Shown here: positions 16,982 to 26,082 of the stretch, piece after piece
How the letters are laid out: every line of letters starts with the position of its first letter
How positions within the stretch are numbered: position 1 is the first letter of the stretch
DNA from: Salinispora oceanensis
GTDB lineage: Bacteria > Actinomycetota > Actinomycetes > Mycobacteriales > Micromonosporaceae
Direction of reading: 5' to 3'
NCBI RefSeq assembly: GCF_000383575.1
Contig: NZ_KB911579.1
Coordinates: 1,729,875-1,793,874 of the forward strand
DNA: 64,000 nucleotides
The notes under the pieces: model-generated
The model's input: only the letters and a program-made list of their open reading frames with translations
Told to the model about the DNA's origin: nothing
The model's database searches: none
Made by a program: the position numbers and the translations under genes

Positions 16982-18141
16982 GCGACGCAGTCGAGCCGAA
17001 GCACGGTCGCCTGCGCCTCGGCGTGCTGGCCTTCGCACTCACCGCGACGCTGACCCTGCTCTGCTGCGCCGGCGGCGCGGCCGCCTTCTTCCTCACCGAA
17101 CTCGGCGGCGACGACGAGCTCCGGCTCACCAACCAGGAGTGCACCGACGACTTCCGGGTCGAGGTCGCCGGGGCGATGCCGCAGATGTCGCAGTACGGTG
17201 AGCTCCAGCTCCGCAACGCCGCCCGGATCATCCAGGTCGGGCAGGAGCTGCAGGTGCCGCCCCGCGGGTGGGTGATCGCCGTGGCGACCGCCATGCAGGA
17301 GTCCCGGCTGCGCAATCTCGCCAACCCCACGGTCCCCGGGTCGGAGCAGCTCCCCAACGAGGGCGTCGGCTCGGACCACGACTCGGTGGGGCTGTTCCAG
17401 CAGCGGGCGGGCTGGGGCTCGGTCCAGGAGCGGATGACGCCGGAGTACGCGGCCCGCAAGTTCTACGAGAAGCTGGTGGAGGTCCCCGGTTGGCAGCAGC
17501 TGCCGCTGACCCGGGCCGCGCAGGCCGTGCAGGTCAGCGCCTTCCCGGACGCCTACGCGAAGCATGAGGCGCTGGCGTCGAAGATCGTCAACTCGCTGGC
17601 GGGTGGCGCGGCCCGGACCGTGCCGGTCGACGGCGGGCACGCCTGCGACGCCGCGGAGGATGGCCGGATCGCCGCCTCCGGCTGGACCGCTCCGATCCCC
17701 GGTGACGTCGGCTCCGGCTTCCGTACCCAGGAACGGCCGGCGCACCAGGGGGTGGACATCGCCGCCGACAAGGGCACCCCGATCCAGGCCGCCGCCAGCG
17801 GGCGGGTCCTGGTCGCCCGCTGCGACCCGGACCGGGCCGGGGAGCTGAGCTGCGACGTGGACGGCTGGCCGGGCAAGGGCGGCTGTGGCTGGTTCGTCGA
17901 CATCGCCCACGCCGGGAAGATCATTACCCGCTACTGTCACCTGGCGGAGAAACCCAAGGTCAGCGCGGGCGATTCGGTGCGCGCCGGGGAGGAGATCGGG
18001 GTGATCGGCAGCAGCGGCAACTCCTCCGGCCCGCACCTGCACTTCGAGGTGCACACCGATGGTGACCGAAGCAGCGACGGCGCGATCGACCCGGTGCGCT
18101 TCATGCGGGAGCAGGGCGCGCCGCTGCGGAGCGTGGAGTGA
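16978..18141 (+). CDS. Membrane-anchored M23 peptidase with lytic-transglycosylase-like domain (VirB1-like role)
   Basis: Wall hydrolase of about 387 residues. An N-terminal membrane helix (about 15-40) is followed by a lysozyme-like domain with the AMQESRLRN stretch (candidate catalytic Glu108) and DSVGLFQQR. The C-terminal LytM/M23 domain has its zinc motif HxxxD (His256, Asp260) and HLH (His353, His355) intact. It should open the peptidoglycan layer, the job of VirB1-type enzymes in secretion systems. The ATG at 16978 overlaps the previous stop; the alternative upstream in-frame ATG lies inside the preceding gene. Confidence 0.85.
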   Translation: MSDAVEPKHGRLRLGVLAFALTATLTLLCCAGGAAAFFLTELGGDDELRLTNQECTDDFRVEVAGAMPQMSQYGELQLRNAARIIQVGQELQVPPRGWVIAVATAMQESRLRNLANPTVPGSEQLPNEGVGSDHDSVGLFQQRAGWGSVQERMTPEYAARKFYEKLVEVPGWQQLPLTRAAQAVQVSAFPDAYAKHEALASKIVNSLAGGAARTVPVDGGHACDAAEDGRIAASGWTAPIPGDVGSGFRTQERPAHQGVDIAADKGTPIQAAASGRVLVARCDPDRAGELSCDVDGWPGKGGCGWFVDIAHAGKIITRYCHLAEKPKVSAGDSVRAGEEIGVIGSSGNSSGPHLHFEVHTDGDRSSDGAIDPVRFMREQGAPLRSVE

Positions 18142-18154
18142 GGCACCGACGGCG

Positions 18155-18748
18155 ATGACAGACCCCCTCCCCGACCCCTTCCTGGACCAGCCGGACTGGA
18201 CGCCGCTGCCGCCCCGACCGATCGCGGTGCTGCCGGCCTCCGGCCGGGTCGAGCTGCGCGGGCGTCGGGTGCGGGTCGGCCAGCCCGGGCTGGGCTGGCG
18301 CGGCGACCTCCGCGCGGACGACCGCGTGGTCCAGGGCGCCCGCACCTACGTGCCGGTCATCGCCGAGCACGAGTGGTACCGCGCCGAGGCCGATCAGGTC
18401 GAGGTCTTCGCCCCTCTCGTCCCGGTCGACCGGGTCTGGGTGGAGACAGTCGGGCAGCGGCCGGAGCTGCCGCCCGCGGAGGCCGACCGGCTGGTCTCCC
18501 TGGACGCGCCGACGCACCGGGCGCCGACGCCGGTCTTCGAGGCCGACGCCGTCGCCGGCCGGCGGGTCGTGCACGTGGAGGGCGCGGCCGAACACCGGGA
18601 CCTACGCGCGGTCACCGAGACCTACTCGAGCGCCGAGGGGGACATCTGCGTCCGGGTTACCCCCGAGGTGGAGTGGTATCGGTGGGCCTGGCGCGGGCAG
18701 ACCCCGACCACGCTCGAGGTCCCCGTCCACCTGCTCTGGATCGAATAG
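18155..18748 (+). CDS. Conserved hypothetical protein of the secretion-like cluster
   Basis: A 197-residue soluble protein rich in Pro, Val and acidic residues, without signal peptide or membrane segment. Two similar HEWYRAEADQ / EVEWYRWAWR motifs and alternating hydrophobic pattern suggest a beta-rich fold with an internal duplication. No known domain was recognised. It begins 13 bp after the peptidase gene, so it is probably the last gene of that operon. It ends 2 bp from the convergent gene at 18751. Confidence 0.65.
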   Translation: MTDPLPDPFLDQPDWTPLPPRPIAVLPASGRVELRGRRVRVGQPGLGWRGDLRADDRVVQGARTYVPVIAEHEWYRAEADQVEVFAPLVPVDRVWVETVGQRPELPPAEADRLVSLDAPTHRAPTPVFEADAVAGRRVVHVEGAAEHRDLRAVTETYSSAEGDICVRVTPEVEWYRWAWRGQTPTTLEVPVHLLWIE

Positions 18749-18750
18749 GG

Positions 18751-19335
18751 TCAGTCCATCCGCGCGCCGGCGCAGACCCGCCAGTCCTCGCCCAGCCGGG
18801 TGGTGAAGCGCCACGGCTGCTGGTCACTCTGGAAAACACCGTCAACGTGAGCGGAGATCACCAGTTCCAGCTCGACGACCGCCTCGTCGCCCTCGCGCCC
18901 AATCACGAGATTTCCCCAGCTGACGGAGATCGGCACCGCGAACCGCGCCTCCCGCGCGACCAGGTCCTCGCGCAACGCCCCCAGCTCGGCGAGGGACGCT
19001 CCCTCGGCGCAGACGAACAGATCGGCGAGTGTGTCATTCCGATCCACGAGGAACGCGCGAAGGTAGTTGTCCACGACTACCTCCGGGGCGCTGCGGTCGG
19101 GGGTGGTGGCCCGGTCGTAGAGGACGTAGCCGCCGACGATCCCGCCCAGCACGAGCGCCGTCAGCACGGCGGCGGTCACGGTGAGGACGGTGCGAAGTCG
19201 TTGCCGCCGCGGCGGGACCGGCGTCCCCGCTCCTGGTGCGGGCGCCGCTGGTGGGGCCGCCAGCTGCTCCGAGGGAGGCCGCTGCGCCGGTAGGCGGGAC
19301 ACCTGGGAACCGGCGGGGGGCTGCACTGATTCCAC
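18751..19335 (-). CDS. Single-pass membrane protein with NTF2-like extracytoplasmic domain
   Basis: A 194-residue protein with a Pro-rich cytoplasmic N-terminus, one strong membrane helix (about 48-72) and an exported domain (about 80-194) starting APEVVVDNYLRAF and ending in an EDWRVCAGARMD segment. Layout parallels the VirB8/TcpC-like protein encoded at 16427 but on the opposite strand. It is the only leftward gene within the cluster. Function unknown; a structural partner of the apparatus is one possibility. Confidence 0.65.
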   Translation of the reverse strand: MESVQPPAGSQVSRLPAQRPPSEQLAAPPAAPAPGAGTPVPPRRQRLRTVLTVTAAVLTALVLGGIVGGYVLYDRATTPDRSAPEVVVDNYLRAFLVDRNDTLADLFVCAEGASLAELGALREDLVAREARFAVPISVSWGNLVIGREGDEAVVELELVISAHVDGVFQSDQQPWRFTTRLGEDWRVCAGARMD

Positions 19336-19528
19336 CCCCTGAGGCTAGCGGCTGCCGGCCGCTGGCCCAATGCCCAGATTAGGCAGATCGTGACGGCTTC
19401 CTCCCCGCTGGTGACATCGGCAACAACACCGAAGCAGCACCGCGGCGCCTCCGTCGGAACCGGCTCGTCCTGCGCTACGGTCTTCGCGCGGGGTGGGTCG
19501 CCGACCTCGCGAAAAGGGGGTGGACGCG

Positions 19529-22060
19529 GTGGGTCCGAGGAGGCGGGCAAACCGGGCCGCCGCCCTACACCGGCAGGCTGCCGCCACCGCGCTCGCCGCC
19601 GCCGACGTTCTCGACGACATCCGCCCCGCTCCCGCCGACCACGCCCGCCAGTACGAGCTCGCCGACCGGCTGCGGAGCGCCGCCAGTCAACTCGCCCCCG
19701 GCTGGGCGGGAGCCGCGCTGGAGACCCTGCCGGCGGAGACCCTCGCCGGGGAGGGGTCGCCGCGCTTCGTCCGGGTCGGCACCGCCGCCCCGCTCGACGA
19801 GGCACGCTTCCCCGCGCTGGTCCCGCTGATCGGCGCCGGGAACCTGACGATCGACGCCGACACCGGGGATCCGCGGGTGGCCGGCCTGGTCCGGGCCGTC
19901 CTGTTCCGACTGCTGGCGGCCACGCCGGCCGGGGCGCTGCTGGTACGCGCCGTTGACGGTACGGGTACCGCGCTGGCCCCGTTCGCGGCGCTCGCCGACG
20001 CCGGCCTCCTGCCGCCTCCGGTTACGGACGTCGCCGGCCTGCGGGCGGTGCTGGCGGAGGCGGAGCGGTGGGTGGCCCCGGCCGGAGACGACCGACGCCG
20101 GCACGACCGAATCCTGCTCCTGGTCGTCGCCGCGCTGCCCGAGTCCACCGGCCCTACCGACCTGGCCCGCCTGGAAGCGCTCGCCGAGCAGGGCAGCGCG
20201 AGTGGCCTGCACCTGCTGGTGGCGGGGTGGCCGGCGGGCCTCGCTCCGCTGCCACGCGCCGCCGCGCTGGCGGTCCGCAGTGCGTACGCGCTACTCACTG
20301 GCCCGCCCGGCACGGTCTTCGGGGCTCCGGAAGCAGACCCACCAGGCGGGTTGAACTCGCCGGTCTTCCTCGAGCCGGACCCCCCGGCAGGCCTCGTGGA
20401 CAAGGTCTGCCGTCGCCTCGCCGAGCAGGTGGAGGAGGGTTCCCGGCTGGCCCTGGCCGAGCTGCTTCCGGAGCCGAGCGAGCCGGTGTGGACGACGAGT
20501 TCCCGGGCCGGGATGGCGACGACGGTAGGGGACGCCGGGGGGCGACCGGTCTCCCTGGGCTTCTCCGAGCTGACGCCGCACTGGTTGGTGAGCGGCCGCT
20601 CCGACACCAGTCGATCGACGTTCCTCGCCACCGCCCTGCTCGGTCTGACCGCCCGCTACGGTCCCGAGGAGCTCGTCCTCTACCTGGCCGACCTCGGCGC
20701 CGGGGAGTCCTTCACCGAGTTCCTCCAGACCGAACGCGACCGCTCCTGGATTCCACAGGTCCGGGCCGCCGCCATCACCGCCGACCGGGAATACGTGCTG
20801 GATCTCTTCGACCTCCTGGCCACCGAGGTCCGCCGCCGCGAGGAGGCCGGTGCGCGAGCCGGCGGGCAGCGCTACCAGGAGCTGCGGCAACACCGGGAGC
20901 TGCCCCGGATCGTCGCCGTGGTGGACGGCCTACCGCGGCTACTCACCGGCCGGGACCGGATCGCCACCAAGGCCCGGGCCCTGCTCGAGGCCGTGGCGCG
21001 CACCGGCCGGTCGTACGGCGTGCATCTGCTCCTGGCCGGGGAGGGAGACCTGGGCCTTCGGGCGCGCGGTGAGCGGGATCCACTGCTCGGGCAGTTCCCG
21101 GTACGGGTGGCGCTTCCCGGCGGGGGCGCGGTGCTGGCCTCGACCAACGACTCGGCGGCTGGGCTGGCGGTGGGGAGTGCGGCGGTCAACACCGCGGGCG
21201 GCCTCGGGGGGCCGCGGGGCGCCATCCGGGGACACGAACGGGTGGTCCGCTTCCCCGATCCGCTGGATCACTGTGCGGTGGTGGAGGGCCTGCGGCACCG
21301 GCTCTGGGCGGCCCGCCCGGAGCGAAGCGCCCCACCAGTCGTCTTCGCCGGTTATGCCCAGCCGCAGCTCCGCAACGATCCCCGCTACCGAGCGGCGGTG
21401 GCCGGTGGGGCGACCGGGCCGGTGGCGTTGCTGGGCCGGGCGGTGGATGTGACCCGGTCCACGGTGACGGTGTCGCTCGACGCCGCCCCGGGGCGCAATC
21501 TGGCGGTACTCGGTGGCAGTGTGGCGGCAGCTGGCCTGCTGGTCACCGCGGCCCGCAGCGTCGCCGCCCACCACCAGCCGGGTTCCGCCCGGTTCGTGGT
21601 GGTGCCTTCCGCGGACGAGGCGGGGCCGCTCGCCGCGGCACTCGCCGCCGAGTTGGCCACCCAGCACTCGGTCGAGGTGGTGGATCAGGCTGACCTGCCG
21701 GCCGCCCTCGACTCGGCCGAGCCGGCCTACCTGGTCGTCTTCGACCTGGGCGGGCCGGGCTCCGGGCCGGTTCCGCCGGAGCGACTCGCCACCCTGCTCC
21801 GGGAGGGGCCACCGGCCGGTCGTCACCTGCTCGGCCGGTGGGGCACCGTACCCTCATTCGCGTCCCTACTCGAGCCAGGAGACGAGTTGACCAAACTCGC
21901 CACGGTCGCCGTCGTGGACGTGCCGGGGGCCCAGCTCGGGGCGCTCTTCGGCCGGCCGGTGGAGTGGCGTCCTCGACCAGACCGCGCGCTGCTCTGGGAC
22001 GGCCACAGCGAGCAGGGCGTCGTCCTGGTTCCGTTCGCCACGAAGCCGGTCCTGACGTGA
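19529..22060 (+). CDS. FtsK/SpoIIIE-like protein with degenerate nucleotide-binding motifs
   Basis: An 843-residue soluble protein with two regions that align by pattern with FtsK/SpoIIIE-HerA motor domains. In the first, the Walker A position reads GRSDTSRST, with Arg362 in place of the essential Lys, and the Walker B region reads IVAVVDGLP, with Gly467 in place of the catalytic Glu. In the second, the P-loop is replaced by LAVLGGSVAAAGLL and Walker B by LVVFDLGG. Both sites therefore look inactive, as in the non-catalytic domains of EccC or coupling proteins. The GTG at 19529 is chosen because AAGGGGG ends 8 nt upstream. It overlaps the next gene by 4 bp. A scaffold or substrate-docking role is speculation. 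Confidence 0.75.
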   Translation: MGPRRRANRAAALHRQAAATALAAADVLDDIRPAPADHARQYELADRLRSAASQLAPGWAGAALETLPAETLAGEGSPRFVRVGTAAPLDEARFPALVPLIGAGNLTIDADTGDPRVAGLVRAVLFRLLAATPAGALLVRAVDGTGTALAPFAALADAGLLPPPVTDVAGLRAVLAEAERWVAPAGDDRRRHDRILLLVVAALPESTGPTDLARLEALAEQGSASGLHLLVAGWPAGLAPLPRAAALAVRSAYALLTGPPGTVFGAPEADPPGGLNSPVFLEPDPPAGLVDKVCRRLAEQVEEGSRLALAELLPEPSEPVWTTSSRAGMATTVGDAGGRPVSLGFSELTPHWLVSGRSDTSRSTFLATALLGLTARYGPEELVLYLADLGAGESFTEFLQTERDRSWIPQVRAAAITADREYVLDLFDLLATEVRRREEAGARAGGQRYQELRQHRELPRIVAVVDGLPRLLTGRDRIATKARALLEAVARTGRSYGVHLLLAGEGDLGLRARGERDPLLGQFPVRVALPGGGAVLASTNDSAAGLAVGSAAVNTAGGLGGPRGAIRGHERVVRFPDPLDHCAVVEGLRHRLWAARPERSAPPVVFAGYAQPQLRNDPRYRAAVAGGATGPVALLGRAVDVTRSTVTVSLDAAPGRNLAVLGGSVAAAGLLVTAARSVAAHHQPGSARFVVVPSADEAGPLAAALAAELATQHSVEVVDQADLPAALDSAEPAYLVVFDLGGPGSGPVPPERLATLLREGPPAGRHLLGRWGTVPSFASLLEPGDELTKLATVAVVDVPGAQLGALFGRPVEWRPRPDRALLWDGHSEQGVVLVPFATKPVLT

Positions 22061-22953
22061 GCCGGATACCCATCCAGGATCGGGGCCCGGATCGGCAGCA
22101 ACCGCCGACCGCCCCGCCGCCGCCGATCCACGTACCGCAGCCGGTCCATCCGCCGGCGGCGGCCCACCAGCCGCTGCCCGACCACGAGCCGGAGCCGGAG
22201 CCGGCCCACAACGAGGAGCCGACCCACCAGCCGGAGCCCACCCACGACGGGAAGGCCCAGGAAGAGGCGGCGGCACACGACGAGGCGGCGGCCCAGGACG
22301 AGGCGGCGGCACACGAGCCGGTCGAGGTGGCGTGGGCCGAATACCTCGCGGCGACCCGGCAGCTCGACGAGGTACGCCGAAGTGCAGCCACCGTCGCGGG
22401 CGAGCAGGCTCGCGCGGTCGCGGCCGCCCGGGAGGAGTTGGCGACAGTCCGGGCCCAGCTGGCCGGGCAGGAGGCGCGGCTGCGCGAGTCCGGCGTACCG
22501 CCGATCTCGCTGGCACCGACGCCACCGGAGCTCTCGGCGGCGAGCCGGTCGATGGCGAGTGGGCCGGCGACGGTGCTGGCCGCGCTGCGGGAGGCGGCCG
22601 GCCGGGTGGAGTCGGCGGACGCCGCCCTGGCCGCCCGCGGGCTGGTCAACCTGGCCGGCTGGCCCGTCATCGCCCGTAACCTGCTCTGCTACGCCCCGCT
22701 GGCTCTGCTGATGCCGTTGGTCCAGCTGATCCTGCTCGTCGTCACCGGCCCCAGCACGGTGAGCGCCGCCGCGCTGGTCGTCGGGCTGGCGACGCCGGCG
22801 GGGGCGTTCGCGGTGGGCTGGTGGTGCGTGGGGCGCCTCGCCGGGCCGGACGCGGCCGGGCAACCGGACCGCACTCCCCGGCTCGGGGCGTTGGTCTGCC
22901 TCGTCCCGGCGGTTCTGGCCAGTGCGGTGCTCCTGCTCGCCCTGCTGGGCTGA
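22057..22953 (+). CDS. Hypothetical membrane protein with acidic repeat linker
   Basis: A 298-residue protein. The GTG at 22057 overlaps the FtsK-like stop by 4 bp, so the two are translationally coupled. The first ~90 residues are Pro/Gln/Glu/His-rich and include DEAAAHDEAAAQDEAAAH-type repeats. A coiled-coil region follows (about 90-150), a helical segment (about 165-205), then four hydrophobic helices toward the C-terminus. No domain recognised; partnership with the FtsK-like protein is inferred from coupling. Confidence 0.65.
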   Translation: MSRIPIQDRGPDRQQPPTAPPPPIHVPQPVHPPAAAHQPLPDHEPEPEPAHNEEPTHQPEPTHDGKAQEEAAAHDEAAAQDEAAAHEPVEVAWAEYLAATRQLDEVRRSAATVAGEQARAVAAAREELATVRAQLAGQEARLRESGVPPISLAPTPPELSAASRSMASGPATVLAALREAAGRVESADAALAARGLVNLAGWPVIARNLLCYAPLALLMPLVQLILLVVTGPSTVSAAALVVGLATPAGAFAVGWWCVGRLAGPDAAGQPDRTPRLGALVCLVPAVLASAVLLLALLG

Positions 22954-23011
22954 ACTCGGCGGAGACGTAGCGGTGTCCCGGGGCGGCGGTTGACCCGCCG
23001 GGTGGGCGGGG

Positions 23012-23698
23012 TCAGCGCGAGTTAATCAGGGCCATCGCCTCGGCGCGGGTCCTCGCATCCGCTTGCAGGCTGCCGCGTACGGCGGAGGTGATCGTGCGGG
23101 CTCCCGACTTCTGGATGCCGCGCATCGCCATGCACATGTGTTCGCACTCCAGGACGACGATCACGCCACGCGGCTGGAGCTGCGCCATCAGCAGGTCGGC
23201 GACCTGCGCGGTGAGTCGCTCCTGCACCTGGGGACGACGCGCGAAGACCTCTACCAGCCGGGCCAGCTTGGAGAGACCGGTGATCCGGCCGTCCGTGCCG
23301 GGAACGTACCCGATGTGGGCGCTGCCCCGAAACGGCAGCAGGTGGTGCTCGCAGAGGCTCATCACATCGATGTCCCGGACCAGCACCAGCTCGTCGTGGC
23401 TGGCCTCGAAGGTGGTGCTGAGCACCTGCGCCGGATCGACCCGGAGCCCGGCGAACAACTCGGCGTAGGCCCGGGCGACCCGGGCCGGGGTCTGCTGGAG
23501 CCCGTCGCGGTCCGGGTCTTCGCCGACCGCGATCAGGATCTCGCGGACCGCCTTCTCCAGCCGGGCCAGGTCAACGCTCTCCTCGACCGGACGGCCGGCG
23601 AGCCGGCCGCTGACCAGCCGAGCGGCGACGTGGTCCAGGTCGCCGTCGGGCTCGGTGGCGGAGGTGGAGGTGGCCAACCCCGGCGGGAGGTTGGCCAC
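23012..23698 (-). CDS. folE: GTP cyclohydrolase I
   Basis: First enzyme of folate synthesis: converts GTP to 7,8-dihydroneopterin triphosphate. The 228-residue protein has a variable N-terminus, then the family core with [14 protein letters not shown], the zinc/active-site motif [39 protein letters not shown], and [12 protein letters not shown] with the second zinc Cys. The GTG at 23698 follows the ftsH stop by 14 bp, so folE is probably translated from the ftsH transcript. It ends convergent with the secretion-like cluster rather than running into folP. Confidence 0.95.
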   Translation of the reverse strand: MANLPPGLATSTSATEPDGDLDHVAARLVSGRLAGRPVEESVDLARLEKAVREILIAVGEDPDRDGLQQTPARVARAYAELFAGLRVDPAQVLSTTFEASHDELVLVRDIDVMSLCEHHLLPFRGSAHIGYVPGTDGRITGLSKLARLVEVFARRPQVQERLTAQVADLLMAQLQPRGVIVVLECEHMCMAMRGIQKSGARTITSAVRGSLQADARTRAEAMALINSR

Positions 23699-23712
23699 CT
23701 CGTCGTCGCTGT

Positions 23713-25722
23713 TCAGTGCGGGCCGTCCGAGTTGTTCGAGGCGGCGCCGCTGATGGAGGCGGTGTCGGCCGAGCCCTGCGCCTTGAGCGCCTCGTTCTCG
23801 GCGGGCGTCAGAACCGGCGGCTCGGTGGAGGGCTGACGTTTGCCAAACCCGTTGTACGGAGCCATCGGCGGGCGCTTCGCCACCCGGTCGCAGATGCGAG
23901 CCATGTCGGCCGTGGAGAGCGTCTCCTTCTCCATCAGCTCCAGCACGATGTTGTCCAGGACGTCGCGGTACTCGACCAGGATCTCCCAGGCCTCGTCGTG
24001 CGCCAGCTCGATCAGGGCCCGCATCTCGGCGTCGATCTCGGCGGCGACGGCGTCGGAGTAGCCCCGCTCGTTGCCCATGTTGCGGCCCAGGAACGGCTCG
24101 TCACCGCTGCTGCCGTACTTGAGCGCACCGAGCTTGGAGCTCATCCCGTACTGGGTGATCATCGCGCGGGCCAGCTGGGTGGCCTTCTCGATGTCGTTGC
24201 CGGCGCCGGTGGTCGGCTCGTGGAACACGAGCTCCTCGGCCGCCCGGCCACCCAGCGCGTAGGCCAGGGTGTCGACCATCTCGGCCCGGGTCTGGGTGTA
24301 CTTGTCCTCGGTCGGCAGGACCAGGGTGTGCCCCAGGGACCGGCCCCGGGACAGGATGGTCACCTTGTGCACCGGAGCGGCGTGCGGCAGCGCCCAGGCG
24401 ACCAGTGCGTGCCCGCCCTCGTGGTACGCCGTGATCTTCTTTTCGTTGTCACTCATCACCCGGGTACGGCGCTGGGGGCCGGCGATCACCCGGTCGATCG
24501 ACTCTTCCAGCGACTCGTCGGTGATCGCCCGCTTGTCCCGGCGGGCGGTGAGCAGCGCAGCCTCGTTGATCACGTTGGCCAGGTCGGCACCGCTGAAGCC
24601 AGGGGTGCGCCGCGCCACCGCATCGAGATCAACATCGGGGGTGAACGGCTTGCCCTTGGCGTGCACCCGCAGGATCGCCTTACGACCCTCCATGTCCGGC
24701 GCGTCCACCGGGATCTGCCGGTCGAAGCGGCCCGGCCGCAGGAGCGCCGGGTCGAGGATGTCCGGCCGGTTGGTGGCGGCGATCAGGATGACGCCGCCCT
24801 TGGTGTCGAAGCCGTCCATCTCGACGAGGAGCTGGTTGAGGGTCTGCTCCCGCTCGTCGTGACCGCCGCCCATGCCGGCGCCGCGGTGCCGGCCGACCGC
24901 GTCGATCTCGTCCACGAAGACGATCGCCGGGGCGTTCGTCTTGGCCTGCTCGAAGAGGTCCCGGACCCGGCTGGCGCCGACACCGACGAACATCTCGACG
25001 AAGTCCGAGCCGGAGATGGAGTAGAAGGGCACCCCGGCCTCCCCGGCGACCGCGCGGGCCAGCAGGGTCTTACCGGTGCCGGGCGGGCCGAAGAGCAGCA
25101 CACCCTTCGGGATCTTGGCGCCGAGCGCCTGGTACTTCGCCGGGTTCTGCAGGAAATCCTTGATCTCGTGCAGCTCCTCAACGGCCTCCTCGGAGCCCGC
25201 CACGTCAGCGAAGGTCGTCTTCGGCGTGTCCTTGGTGATCATCTTGGCCTTGGACTTGCCAAAGTTGAGCACCCGGGAGCCGCCGCCCTGCATCTGCGAC
25301 ATGAAGAACACCAGCAGGGCCACCAGCAGCAGGATGGGGAGCAGGCTGACCAGCAGGGTCATCCAGATGCTGTCGGACGAGACCTCCGTGTCGGCCGGGC
25401 CGGTGACGCGGTTGTTCGCCTTGGCGTCGAGGACGTCGTCCCAGACCTGGGCGCCGTTCTCGTACGGGAACTGTGCCTCGATCCGGTTGGTGGTGGTGTC
25501 ACCGAACTTGGCCTGCTCGGCCAGGTCAAGCCGGATCGTCTGCTCCTTGTCGGCGAAGACGACCTTCTCAATGCCACCCTTGTCGAGCTGCTCCAGCGCG
25601 ACGGAGGTTTCCACCTGGTGGTATTCGGGCTCATTGAAGGCCACGGCATAGAGAAAATACGCGCCGACGATGACCAGCAAGATCCAGAACACCGGTCGGC
25701 GGAAGAAACGCGTACGTTCCAT
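23713..25722 (-). CDS. ftsH: ATP-dependent zinc metalloprotease FtsH
   Basis: Membrane-bound AAA+ protease that degrades misfolded and regulatory membrane proteins. About 669 residues with two membrane helices (about 10-28 and 110-135) flanking an extracytoplasmic domain. The AAA+ module has Walker A GPPGTGKT (Lys218), Walker [12 protein letters not shown] and the second region of homology [17 protein letters not shown]. The zinc protease site is HEGGH beginning at His434. ATG at 25722 (MERTRFF) is chosen; a longer in-frame start at 25845 is possible but adds Arg-rich sequence atypical of FtsH. It lies within hpt-ftsH-folE, usual in actinobacteria. Confidence 0.96.
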   Translation of the reverse strand: MERTRFFRRPVFWILLVIVGAYFLYAVAFNEPEYHQVETSVALEQLDKGGIEKVVFADKEQTIRLDLAEQAKFGDTTTNRIEAQFPYENGAQVWDDVLDAKANNRVTGPADTEVSSDSIWMTLLVSLLPILLLVALLVFFMSQMQGGGSRVLNFGKSKAKMITKDTPKTTFADVAGSEEAVEELHEIKDFLQNPAKYQALGAKIPKGVLLFGPPGTGKTLLARAVAGEAGVPFYSISGSDFVEMFVGVGASRVRDLFEQAKTNAPAIVFVDEIDAVGRHRGAGMGGGHDEREQTLNQLLVEMDGFDTKGGVILIAATNRPDILDPALLRPGRFDRQIPVDAPDMEGRKAILRVHAKGKPFTPDVDLDAVARRTPGFSGADLANVINEAALLTARRDKRAITDESLEESIDRVIAGPQRRTRVMSDNEKKITAYHEGGHALVAWALPHAAPVHKVTILSRGRSLGHTLVLPTEDKYTQTRAEMVDTLAYALGGRAAEELVFHEPTTGAGNDIEKATQLARAMITQYGMSSKLGALKYGSSGDEPFLGRNMGNERGYSDAVAAEIDAEMRALIELAHDEAWEILVEYRDVLDNIVLELMEKETLSTADMARICDRVAKRPPMAPYNGFGKRQPSTEPPVLTPAENEALKAQGSADTASISGAASNNSDGPH

Positions 25723-26082
25723 ACTATTGTCGAGCGCCGAGACGCTCGCATCCTCCTGATCGACGTCTGGACCGTCTGAAAGGTGTCGCCGCCAGCGCGG
25801 CGGCTGGGCCGCCGTGCGGGCCGATCTGACCCCCCGGGGCACCACATCGCGCCACGGTCACTCGACCGTACACCGTTCGTGCCGGATGCGAGCATGCCAG
25901 CCCCAGCACTTACGCGTAGGGCGAACCGGGGTTCCCGCCAGCGGGGCGGGAGCTCCGCACCCGGCTCCGCAACCGCCCGGTCCCGCGGTTGAGGAGGTCG
26001 GGCGGGGAGATTTGCTCCACGCCGCCGGTCTCCACCCTAGTCCGTGCGGCTGAGAGTCCGCTGAGCGTCGAAGCAAGCGCTC
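25723..26082. other. 360-bp region between hpt and ftsH without a gene
   Basis: No convincing gene on either strand. It presumably holds the ftsH promoter and 5' leader. A strong purine run, AGGAGG, lies near 25755-25760 on the minus strand but is too far from the chosen ATG to act as its ribosome binding site. A hairpin (GCGGCGG/CCGCCGT) sits near 25797-25817. I could not identify a convincing -35/-10 pair. Confidence 0.5.

Noticed and set aside
10199-23011. Integrative conjugative element with attachment sites
   Set aside because: No integrase, excisionase, relaxase, replication initiator, tRNA target or flanking direct repeats were found, so only a secretion-like cluster is claimed.
23716-25779. 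687-codon open frame opposite ftsH
   Set aside because: It mirrors the conserved ftsH gene and is a shadow of its codon bias. The protein is His/Asp/Arg/Gly-rich with no known fold.
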